A stretch of DNA of 64,000 bases from Silene latifolia (Eukaryota; Streptophyta; Magnoliopsida; Caryophyllales; Caryophyllaceae), in assembly GCF_048544455.1 (NCBI RefSeq), contig NC_133530.1, forward strand, positions 18,963,748-19,027,747, read 5' to 3'. Below are positions 34,252 to 44,600 of the stretch, one piece after another (position 1 is the stretch's first letter; each line of letters begins with the position of its first letter). Below the pieces are notes generated by a model. That model was not told the origin of the DNA, made no database searches, and saw only the letters and a program-made list of their open reading frames with translations. The position numbers and the translations under genes are program-made.

Positions 34252-34829
34252 TCGTACTAGCTGACGCCACCAGGTGTTGATTACCATTTGATTGTGGATC
34301 GTTTCGAGATGAGGAGGAAGAGAGTTCAATTGAGCTATCAGCCATTTTTTGCCTGTGTGAGTTGTGTCACGGCCTTGTTTGGTGAAGAGAGAGAATATTT
34401 TTGGAGGAACATCTTGTTTTTTTTTTTGATTGACTTGGTTTCTTCCCACTGTCCACACATACAAAGCTGCTCCTAGCCTATAAGGTTTGTTTCTTAGACT
34501 CCTATGTTTCTACTCCGTTCTAATTTGTTGCACCGGGTCACAACTCACAAGCAAGGCTGCTACCAGTCTCCGAAGACTTGAACGACAGTTTTGTTGTACC
34601 TGGCTCGAAAGGTTGACCCGGGAACCAAAATTGTCTAAAATTGATTTGTTCTGAAATCCCAATTGACCCAATGACCTGAGATTTGCTGAAACCGTGTTGA
34701 GATAGTAATGACATATTGCTATATCGGCCTCAGAAGTAGACTCCAATGTACATTTTCTAGGACCTTACCATGCACGCAACATGTGGAGAATGTGCCATCA
34801 GTATATGTGCACCCCGAATAACCGTGTCC

Positions 34830-35134
34830 GCGCTGTTGTAGGTTTATTTAGGAGCCCAAACACCTCAGCCGTTTCTAGAAACTCCAGAACAGCATCAGTA
34901 TGCTAAAACCTGACAGCAAGGAACCCTGAGTCATCCACAGTTTCATCCGTAACATATTGGATGGAATTGTAGGCTTGCACATTCTGTTAAATTACCTTTG
35001 ATGTTGTCAATTGGCTTCCCAACATGAACACAAAGGACATTATTTTCGATTGGTGTTTTCTGCTGTTTTCAGTTAAGCCGGCATAGTTTAGAGACATTCC
35101 CGTTTAATGCAACCAGGTACACATCACTCTCCAT
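34830..35134 (-). pseudogene. Ankyrin-repeat gene relic, unit 3, copy b
   Basis: The - strand reads MESDVYLVALNGNVSKLCRL, a stop, then after a frame change NNVLCVHVGKPIDNIKGNL. It is a second, more diverged N-terminal ankyrin piece in tandem with copy a. Confidence 0.65.
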
Positions 35135-35817
35135 GGTTCGTTAGTAGGAGTCCCATTTAGTAGTTGCTCGTTTTCACACAAGCTTAGCCACTCAAAAGTT
35201 TAGGATTATCAGTCTATGGTGCATACTGGATTGAGCTATACGGAGTACTTGTTTTTTTTGGATACACATATGTATCGACATTATTTTAAGTTTTGCTTTC
35301 GCTTTTGTCCTTGTGTATTTGGAAATCGATTGCTATATGATGCTTTCATTCATGGAAATGAGTTAATTTTTTTTTTCCAGCACCAACATTATTTTTATTT
35401 TGACAAAGAGAAAAATACAAGTGAATGCTCTAGATTTGGTAAATGGGTTACTGGGTCGTGTGCGTGTTAGTTCCGGCTCATAAGTAATTTAGTATCCTGA
35501 TCCGTTCAAGCCACTTGGGGTCGAGTTAGTTCGAGTGTGTGCCGGATATAATTGAGGGATAATGAGTAGTTTTGACATTTGACATCTTGAATTCTTGACG
35601 TTTGATGATGGAGTGGTAAAAATTTAGGGGATATTTGGTTAGGGGTTTAAAGGAAAGGGAAGCAGCATAGACGATTTCCTTTATTTGTGTTTGTTTGATA
35701 CAAATAAAGGGAATGATCCCCCTCCCTTACCCTCCAAGACCTCTACATCCATACCCCTTACCCTCAAGGTAACCCATTCCTTTCCTATTCTTCCCTAACA
35801 TTAACTACCATTGCTAA
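35135..35817. other. End of unit 3 and left flank of the L1
   Basis: It contains 'cacaagcttagccactcaaa' at about 35178, the empty-site counterpart of the LTR element at 44124. It also contains 'gtgcgtgttag' near 35460, the counterpart of the L1 tail at 48072. A short 'aaataaaggaaat'-type inverted pair near 35660-35710 may be MITE remains. No gene was seen. Confidence 0.55.
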
Positions 35818-37799
35818 TAAATCTTCTATGACTCTAAGCTCGAGCTCTAGTCTTTCCTTTGCTCGAACATGTTTGAATACCTTCAACATACCGTGTGGTA
35901 CTAATATGGGTTCCTACTTGGGTGTTCCTACTGATGTTGGTCTCTCAGGGTGTAATAAAAGTAAAAGAGAAATTTTTGAGTTTATCATTGACAAGGTTAG
36001 GAAGCGATTATCATCGTGGAATTGTGTTCTTCTATCGTCGACTGGTAGGTTGGCTTTGATTTCTTCTGTCTTGTCTTCCCTTTCTGTTTACTTTCTATCG
36101 GTATTTAAAATACCGATAAGTGTGACAAAAAGATTAGATGCTATATTGTCACATTTTTGGTGGGCGGGTCAAAAGAAATCTCCTTCTATTAGTTGGTGTA
36201 GTCGACTATTCCTAAGCCAACCTAAAGGGAATGGTGGTCTGGGTATTAGACGTATGAAAGAGTTCAATCAAGCTCTCCTAGCAAAGATTGGATGGAGAAT
36301 GATCACACACCCAGATTCTATTCTTAGTAGGTCTATTGGTGCCAAATATGGCCTAAGGTGGCGAGATGGCGACCTGATTTTTAATAATGGTAAGAGTAAT
36401 TCTTCATGGGGATGGAAAGGTATTGCTTGGGGCCTGCTTCTCATTAAACCTCTTTTAGCTTGGAACATCTCTCCAACCTCTGATCTTAGTGTTTAGAACA
36501 CTAGATGGGTTAATGGAAGGGTGCCGAAACCACTATGTTTAGAGCTTCTTACCGATCCCCCTAATTTGAGTAACTTGAGAATCAAAAACATTATTTGTAA
36601 CAATAGGTGTTGGAAACGCAGATTAGTGTCTATGTTTTTTGATGAAACCTCTGTGAAAGATATTCTTGCTATTTCGATTCGATGCTCTGAAGGCAGTGAC
36701 AACTTCTTTTGGTCGGCTTCTTCGTCTGGAGATTACTCAGTTAAGATTGGCTACCACATTGCTCTAAAAAACTCCTGGAATACTTCAGCTACACCGAAGG
36801 ACCTTTCAAGAGTTCCAGCTGCGTGTATGGGTGTTTTTCAGAAAATCCTATGGAATCTTCCAGGGCCGAAAAGCTGGATCATTCTTATTTGGAAAACTCT
36901 CTCTGAAACTTTGCCTTGTGGGGAGGGTTTCTTAAAGAGGGGTTTTGATGGTCCATTTACCTGTGTGCTTTGTGATTCACAAGAAACGGAAACGCCAGAT
37001 CATCTTTTTCGTGATTGTTCATTTGCTAGTAGAGTTTGGGCTGGAAGTGTTTTGGGGATCCGGGCTCAATCAGGGGATAATTTGAACCTCCAGTCTTGGG
37101 TTTGCAATTGGCTTTCTGTTCTTTTTAAGGCTGATAATAAACAAGAGGCTTGTCTTTCCTTTTTGTGTACCTTTTGGACTATCTGGGTGGTAAGGTGCAG
37201 AAAGGTTTTTGATAATTCTGAGTGTTCCCCTACTGGTGCTATCTTACTATACCAAGATTCTCTTAAATGGACTCTTTTGGCTGAGGATAAGAAATCAGAG
37301 TCCATTACATTCCAAACACCTTTGGAGGAAGAATTGACTAACCTTAGGAATGGTGTTATCTTTCCTTTGATCTAGGGTTCTTTTAACTGCTTACAATCTC
37401 ATATTTATGTGGATGCTGCATGGTCAAAAGAGCTTGTTGCTGGTTTGGGGGGGTGTATCATGTTTGATAATGAGGTTGTGTCTGAATTCTGTATCAAAGG
37501 AAGTGCCGAGAATGCTGAGCAAGCTGAAGCTTTGGCAATTAGGGAGGCTTTGAAGTGGGCGCTCTCTCGCAATATCCTCCATGTTACAATTTTATCTGAT
37601 TGTCTACAGGTTCTTGCTCAAGTTCTGAAGTGTTCTAAACTCAAACATTGGATTAGGACTACTGTTGAAGATATCACTGAATTAGCGGCAAACTTTCATT
37701 GCGTTTCTTTTGCTTATGTTCCTAGAATTTGTAATAAAGCCGCTCATAGGTTAGCTAAGCGTGCTGCTAAATTGTAGAACTCTTTTAACCCGATTGTCC

Positions 37800-37828
<29 letters not shown>
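35818..37828 (+). mobile_element. 5'-truncated L1-type LINE
   Basis: The target duplication ACTACCATTGCTAA lies at about 35804-35817 and 37828-37841, and the + strand end has an A run of nearly 30. The frames are: end of reverse transcriptase and connector (35828-36496; GSYLGVPTDVG, LSSWNCVLLSSTGRLALISS, HFWWAGQ, GGLGIRRMKEFNQALLAKIG); zf-RVT (36521-37375; ILIWKTLSETLPCGEG, FTCVLCDSQETETPDHLFRD); and RNase H (37409-37777; MDAAWSKELVAGLGG, AEALAIREAL, LSDC). Stops separate the three frames, so it is dead. It inserted into array spacer. Confidence 0.9.
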
Positions 37829-37830
<2 letters not shown>

Positions 37831-37841
37831 ACCATTGCTAA

Positions 37842-38776
37842 ATTTCAGACTGCCACCTACCACCAATTGTATGTCGGCACCGACGACCCCTGCCATTATC
37901 GAGCACCGTTGTGGACCCGCCACCTCTTTTTCACCGCCACACTTATCCTGCTTCATTGCCGGCTGCCGGTGATGGTCATCAACACCAAACACCATCAAAC
38001 TGCCAACACGGCCATAAAAATCGGCGCCCCCACCTCTAAACCCCTCCCCTCAGCATGCCCTAAAAAACTCATTTCTAAAATGTTAGGCCAAATATCAACA
38101 ATTTTATCAAGAAGTAACTTATTAAAAAACTCATTTCTAAAAGCAAAAACAGTTTTCCTAAAGCGAGACCAGACATGCCCTAACAATAGTTTGAATTACT
38201 ACATTCAACTTAAAAAGTAAAAGGTTCATTTAAAATAATTTTTTGTCCTTTAACTCAAGAAAACTAAGACCGAAACACAACTAAACTGAAGAGATATTGA
38301 CTCGATCTGAACCGTACTCGACATGAAATTGCATAAAAGCGGCTAAAGTGGCTAACCGAAATGAACCCAATCAAAAACGAGCTTAAAATTAAAATAAGAT
38401 AAATCCGATTTGAAACTAACCGATTTAACCCAATTTGATCTTGAATCGAATGACTCGTTTGCCGGGTGTAAATTCACAACCTGACTTTATTGGAATCAAA
38501 CACATCAGTTATTTACGATGTAAGTCGTTACCAGTTACCACTAGGTAGACCTGACAAAACTAACTCGGTCCGCACCCAGAATACCCGACCCTATACAATC
38601 TGACCCAAATATTCTTGCAAACCCGAGAACCCGAAACTAAATTAACCTGTCACAAACCCGACTCAATTGACCATTTTGCAAGGTCTACCGTCCCTAACCC
38701 CTAAGGTGTCGCTGTGTCGTGATCATAATTCATAAGCACTCCCAATTGAAATTGAAGAAACTCAAAACCCCCAAAA
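37842..38776 (+). other. Spacer and upstream region of F-box copy 5
   Basis: From 37842 to 38200 there is C-rich sequence with a weak direct repeat of 'aaaaaactcatttctaaaa'. The part at 38540-38776 has the 'acccga'-rich block and the leader 'ccaattgaaattgaag' shared by the array. The long + frame at 37867-38220 does not resemble a protein. Confidence 0.5.
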
Positions 38777-39966
38777 ATGGCGGAAAATCTACCATTAGAA
38801 CTCATCAGTGTGATCCTCACAAAACTTCCAGTAAAATCCCTTCATCGTTTCAAATGTGTCTCAAAATCATGGAATTCCCTTATTACTTCTTCAAAGTTCG
38901 TCAAACAACATCTTTATCAAACCCTAATCGCCAACACCAGCACCAACATCATGATCTCTACAAACTGCATCGTCTCTTCCGCCATATCCACTGTCAAATT
39001 CCGCTTCGATAAGGTAAATCATCCCCTAAATAACCTCCCTCACATTCCCCCTGTCCAAATAGTCGAAATCGTCCATGGTGTCCTCCTGCTTGTTGACTCT
39101 TCCAAGGAAACTGTGTGTTTATTTAACCCGTCAAACAAAACGCAACGTTTAGTCCCTCCTGCTCCGTCTCGTAAACCGGCTTTGGTGTTTAAGCTTGTGG
39201 AGGTGTTCGGGTTTGGGTATGATAGTGTTACGGATGATTACAAGGTTGTTAGGTTGGCTCAGTGGGATTTTTCGGGTATTTCGATAGGGAGTCGTCTGTT
39301 TATAGTATGCGGAATGACTCGTGGGAATCGGTTAACGATGAGACCATTTCATATACTCTTCAGGAGATCAATGCTGTTGCTGTTGATGAGAGATTGTATT
39401 TTGTCGTGATTTCGACGGATTATGTGTCGGTGATGAAATGTTTTGATCTTAGGACCAGTACGTTTTCGCTGGTGGATTTTCCTGAGTTGAATAGTGATAG
39501 TGGTAAGACGATGAGTTTAAGAAGTTTACGCGGGTGTTTGTGCTTGCTTGTGAGTTACCCTAAGCATAGGGTTGGCTTGGCCTTTGAGTTTTGATATGCG
39601 GATGTGTGGGAAATGAATGATTGTAAGTGGGTTAAGCTGTTTAGTATTCGAAAGAATGAAATTTGTAAGCATTGTATGTATCTTAGGCTTGTTACTTACT
39701 CCAAAGATATGACGAGTGTGTTGATTGAGGTTGATAGTATTTGGTTTGGTTGGTATGATTTGGTGACTAAAAAGTTTAAGAGAGTTCCGGTTCAAGGGCT
39801 GGAAGCTGTGGATGCTCCTTATGTTGCTTATCCTTGTGTGGAGAGCCTTGTTTCGGCTGTGAATAACAAGTTAGAGTCGACGAAGGAAGGAACTAGGCGG
39901 CCTAAGAAGACCATTGAGAAAATGAGAAGTAAAATCTATATCTTTGGCTATTATGTTTCCTTTTGA
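38777..39966 (+). pseudogene. F-box/FBA pseudogene, mosaic (array copy 5)
   Basis: It starts MAENLPLELISVILTKLPVK and reads in frame through the F-box and LCLFNPSNKTQRLVPP to GYDSVTDDYKVVRLAQW. One base is missing near 39270 relative to copy 2, which shifts the frame. The correct frame resumes as GYFDRESSVYSMRNDSWESV (39262-39594). A TTA to TGA change relative to copy 1 then stops it at HRVGLAFEF. The remainder (39604-39966) is nearly identical to copy 1, including the SKIYIFG-YVSF tail. The 5' part resembles copies 2 and 4 and the 3' half resembles copy 1, so it is a recombinant. Two breaks make function unlikely. Confidence 0.9.
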
Positions 39967-40582
39967 AGTTTCGTGTTTCTATGAATTGCAGGAGTCTTGT
40001 GTGTGTATGTTGTCGATAGAGTACACATTGTCGATGCATTTTAACATGTTTCGTCATGGATATTTTTAAAAAAGTCTCTTCTTAATTACCCTTACCCTTA
40101 CTCAGAATAGAAATATATTGTGTGCTTAATGTAGATCTTGTGTTACTAGAGTTTGCTGCTATATACATCTTTTAATTTATACTTTGCATTTCTCTTGGTT
40201 ATTACACTATATGGCTTGTTATTAGACATTGCTATGATCTTGGAAGTCCATGGTTATGCTGTCCTTTATTTGCTCAGGAACAATTTTCTGTCTTCGGGAT
40301 TCAAGCTTAAGCTCTGACAACTGAATGAGCTTGAGAACTATGTTAGGTAATCTGCAATATCCTCTTTTCCTCCATATTTTATCAGTATTTCATTATGAGA
40401 AAACAAATTATACTTATCACTTAATGGAGTACTAGCGCATTGTCCCCCCGTATTGTACGAACAGCTCTGGCCTCTGTATACTGCAGATTAGTTGAGACAC
40501 TATTAGATTTGAGTGCAGTGTTCGTCAAAAATCATGTCTTGTTATCAACTTAAGTGAGTTTGAACTTCATAATCTTGCCTAA

Positions 40583-40858
40583 GGGTGTGTTTGGATTGAC
40601 GGATTTGGAGGAAAAGGGAGGGGAGTGAATTGGAAGGATGAGAAATGCATTGTTTGGTTAGCAAAAGGAAGGTAGAGGGATTTGGAGGGGATGGAAAATG
40701 GATCCCTCATTTTCCCTCCTACGAGGCAAATTATTTCCCCACCAACATAGGCGAGATTTGGAGGGAAAATCACCTCCTCCATTCTCCCTCCCCTCCCCTC
40801 CCTCCCTTTCCCTTCCCTCCCCTCCCTTTCTCTCCTTTTTTCCTATCCAAACAAGGCC
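40583..40858. mobile_element. Tourist-like MITE (276 bp)
   Basis: It starts GGGTGTGTTTGGATTGACGG and ends 'ctatccaaacaaggcc', with TAA at 40580-40582 and 40859-40861. It sits at the same unit position as the copy at 32128. Confidence 0.9.
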
Positions 40859-40861
40859 TAA

Positions 40862-41319
40862 GGGTGTGTTTGGATAGTAAAAGTGGAGGGAAAGAGAGGG
40901 GAGGGGTAAGGAGGGAAGGGAAAGGGAGATAAGGGAAGGGGAGGGGGAATGGAGTGTGGTTGTTTGGATACAATTCCCTCCAAATCTTGACTATTGGGGA
41001 GAGATTTTGATTAGGTTTGGAGGAGGGAAATTAGATCCCTCCAAATCTCTCCCCCTCCATTTCCCTTCACCCTCGTTTGTTATCCAAACAAGGAATTTCA
41101 AATTCCCTACTCTCCCTCCCTTTCTTTTCCTTCCAAATCCTTTCATCCAAACCATGGTTACCGAATTCGCTATGAATACGTCCTTACCAATTCGCGATTC
41201 GCTCCTATAGAATGTGTGTTATATGTATTTTTAGTAAGCAACATGATAGAATTCGCTTTTAGCAATTCGCGATTCGCAGGGCACCGAGCGAATTCGGTAA
41301 CCATGATCCAAACACACCC
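40862..41319. mobile_element. Second Tourist-like MITE, carrying a nested hAT MITE
   Basis: It starts GGGTGTGTTTGGATAGT and ends CCAAACACACCC, with TAA at 40859-40861 (shared with its neighbour) and 41320-41322. Its right arm is split by the 153-bp element at 41153. Confidence 0.85.
41153..41305. mobile_element. hAT-type MITE nested in a Tourist MITE (153 bp)
   Basis: The inverted ends CATGGTTACCGAATTCGCT and GCGAATTCGGTAACCATG are flanked by the 8-bp duplication ATCCAAAC at 41145-41152 and 41306-41313. The inside repeats 'aattcgcgattcgc' twice. Confidence 0.93.
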
Positions 41320-42474
41320 TAAATGTCAATGCGTTAAAACAAACTTACTGATTTTAGCCTCGGGTCATTTGTAATCTGCAGGACTTATGAGGTAACTACC
41401 CTGTTTTCTAGGAGTTACGGCTGATAGCGCTGGTAAGAACAGTGTTGCATAGACTAATTAGCGGGCGATTGTACTTGGGCTACGGTGGCTACATCGTGTG
41501 ATGCACCAGGTGTCAATTTTAGTTTGTCGCTTTTTTTTGGAAGAACTATCGGTAAAGATTTGTTTTCTGATAACTACTTTCTGTAGACGTAATTTGTACT
41601 CCGTAACTTGTATTCATTTAGCTGCATATCCCTAGTGGCGTAGTACGATCTTGTTCGTAGACAACTAGACGTCGTTATCCGTAGATTTCTGTGGGTTCTT
41701 GCTGTTTATTATGCTTGTGAAAGAACACTTGTTGTGAGAGGACTAAATACATGTTTTCGTTAGTATTAACCGACTTATGCACCTTCAGTTTTGCTTTGCA
41801 TAGTTGATGTCAACATTGTGAGATCAATTCTAACTTCTAAGTCAGTGTTTTGTACATACTTTCCAAGATTAGTTATCGTGGTCTTAGACCGTTGTGTGGT
41901 ACAACATAACTACAACAGCTATAAGCCTATAACTAAATGATATGTATGATATGCGATTTGATTGGATATTATACAATGAATGTTTTCAGTTTGTATTTTG
42001 AGATATTAGTGTGCCCCAGAAATAGAGCCTACTAGTCCTTTGAATCTTGTATGTAATCGAGTGCATAATTTACCCAATTCTACCTCGATCCTAAAGGTAT
42101 GTTGCGCCCAGATATAATTTCAAGGTTTTGTCCATGACATAGCGGCCTCAGAAATATACTCTAAACAAGCACATTTTCTAAGACCTTAGCATACAGGAAG
42201 CAAGTGGAGAATGTGCCATCAGTATATCCTAATTATTGGAAAAGTTCCTAGATTTTGTTCCATTTAAAAAAAAAAAAAGATTTTACTGACTTTTGTTCAA
42301 CTATGTCTAGAGTAAATTGGTGTTGAGTCAAATGTTGTGGAATATGTTTTTTTTGTAAGGATATGCTAATTTTAGTACTCTGTTTTTTTTTCGATTGCAT
42401 GTATAAATACAGAAACAAGTTTATTCCCAAAGTCATGGTTAAATGCATGGATGCATAACTGGGTAGAATCACCT

Positions 42475-43005
42475 TTGGCATGCAACTAATCAACTGTAAG
42501 TGATATATTTGTCACAATACAAAAAATGAGGTCTATGCCAAATGAGGTCTATGTAAGGTATGTTTTTTTCTGTTGGACACGATGCACCAATAAAACTATA
42601 ATCTCCGTTCTGCGAGTGCCAATAGGTTGCATTATCATTTGTTAGGAATATAAGTCTTTGCTTCTGTATTATATGACTTGTTTTTATTGTCCATTTTATT
42701 GTTAGTTTATTCCGGAGCCTGACCACCTCAACCTGTTTTATAAACTCTTGAACAGCATCGGTGTGACCAAACCGGACAGCTAGGTGTAATATTGTATCTC
42801 CTTTTACTGTTATATCTAGAACATCAAATGGACAAATTGTAGGTTAACATTGTCTGTTAAATTACCTATGATTGTCTTAATTGGCTTCCCAACATGAACA
42901 TGGACATAGTTTCCGATTGGAGTTTTCTGGTGTGTCAGTTAAGCCACCGTAGTTTCTCGACTTTCGTTTTCTGCAGCCAGGTATGCTCCATGCTGCGCTT
43001 ACCAT
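42475..43005 (-). pseudogene. Ankyrin-repeat gene relic, unit 4, copy a
   Basis: It is nearly identical to 33720-34251, including the repeat KGDTILHLAVRFGHTDAVQE and the run-on into non-coding sequence. The start-like ATG is at 43005. Frame changes after it make it a pseudogene. Confidence 0.75.
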
Positions 43006-43654
43006 TCGTACTAGCTGACGCCACCAGGTGTTGATTACCATTTGATTGTGGATCGTTTCGAGATGAGGAGGAAGAGAGTTCAATTGAGCTATCAGCCATT
43101 TTTTGCCTGTGTGAGTTGTGTCACGGCCTTGTTTGGTGAAGAGAGATAATATTTTTGGAGGAACATCTTGTTTTTTTTTTTTGATTGACTTGGTTTCTTC
43201 CCACTGTCCACACATACAAAGCTGCTCCTAGCCTATAAGGTTTGTTTCTTAGACTCCTATGTTTCTACTCCGTTCTAATTTGTTGCACCGGGTCACAACT
43301 CACAAGCAAGGCTGCTACCAGTCTCCGAAGACTTGAACGGCAGTTTTGTTGTACCCATATTTTCTCACTCCGTACTATGAAATACTCATTACACGGGGCT
43401 GATCTGATTGACTAGGCTCGAAGGGTTGACCTGGGAACCAAAATTGTCTAAAATTGATTTGTTCTTAAATCCCAATTAACCCTATGACCCGAGATTTGTT
43501 GAACCCAGGTTGAGATAGTAATGACACATATTGCCATATCGGCCTCAGAAATAGACTTAAATGCACATTTTCTTGGACCTTACCATGTACGCAACGTGTG
43601 GAGAATGTGCCATCAGTATATGTGCACCCTGAATAACCGTGTTCGTGCCGTAGT

Positions 43655-43987
43655 TAGCTTTATTTAGGAACCCAAACCCCTCAGACCTTTCTAGAAACTT
43701 AGACCAGCATCAGTATGCCAAAACCAGACAGCAAGGTGGAATAGGGTGTCTCCTTAGTCATTCGTCTCCAATGATCCTGAATCATGCACAGTTTCATCCG
43801 TAACATACTGGATGAATTGTAGGCTTTCACACTCTGTTACCTTTGATGTTTTGTTGTTGTCAAGTGGCTTCCCAAAATGAACACAAAGGACATTATTTCC
43901 GATTGGTATTTTCTGCTGTTTTCAGTTAAGCCGGCATAGTTTAGAGACATTCCCGTTTAATGCAACCAAGTACACATCACGCTCCAT
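43655..43987 (-). pseudogene. Ankyrin-repeat gene relic, unit 4, copy b
   Basis: It is the counterpart of 34830-35134. The - strand starts MERDVYLVALNGNVSKL, followed by a stop and frame change. It also contains the 'cagcatcagtatgccaaaac' ankyrin-derived stretch. Confidence 0.6.
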
Positions 43988-44123
43988 GGTTCGTTTGATG
44001 GAGTGACATTTAGTAGTTGCTCATTTGTTTTCTTAATCATTGCAAAAGGATACCAATCAAAGGAGTTCGGAGTTGGATTTTCCTTGACCAAGTTCGGTTC
44101 CTCTCTTGTTCACACAAGCTTAG

Positions 44124-44589
44124 TGTCACGGTCCGCTACTTTTGCCGGACCGTGGCGCGCACCCTTGCCCGTCTTAAGGCAAGATGCAAGCGACAAGGAT
44201 CTTCGTACTAGTGAGGGATCGCCCACTAGCACGATACTCGGGTCTGGGGTCGGTGTGTGTCGGGAATCCTAGTCACGATTATCAAGTCCGGCACACGAAA
44301 GCAATAAAAGTAAGCAATACGATTATTGAAAGCAAGCAACAAGCAACAACAAGCTTTTGGATGAGAAGCGGTTTTTCATTGACTAGCACCTCTCAAAGAG
44401 GCAAATTTGATAGTTTGGTCCTGGTAGCAGGAAACATTGAATTTACAAGTTTAGTTCAGAATAGCGATATACCTATTTATGGAAACCTACTCTAAAACTA
44501 CTAAGAAAATACTTACTACAAATGTACAAGGGAAATGAAAATACATAAGCATAAATAAATCTAAGGGTTCAAGTGTGCGGATCGTCACA
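44124..44589 (-). repeat. LTR (3' LTR of the - strand element)
   Basis: Direct copy of 47070-47537. It lies next to the purine tract at 44590-44605. Confidence 0.92.
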
Positions 44590-44600
44590 CTCTCCCCCAC

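Larger units (their letters stand above)
39967..42474 (+). other. 3' flank of F-box copy 5
   Basis: It is collinear with the flank of copy 4 ('tagaaatatattgtgtgctt', 'gggattcaagcttaagctc', 'tagcgggcgattg'). Three MITEs interrupt it at 40583-41319. No protein gene is supported. Confidence 0.6.

Noticed and set aside
37867-38220. 117-codon + strand frame next to the truncated L1
   Set aside because: It contains a direct repeat of A-rich DNA and no domain, and it is absent from other units.
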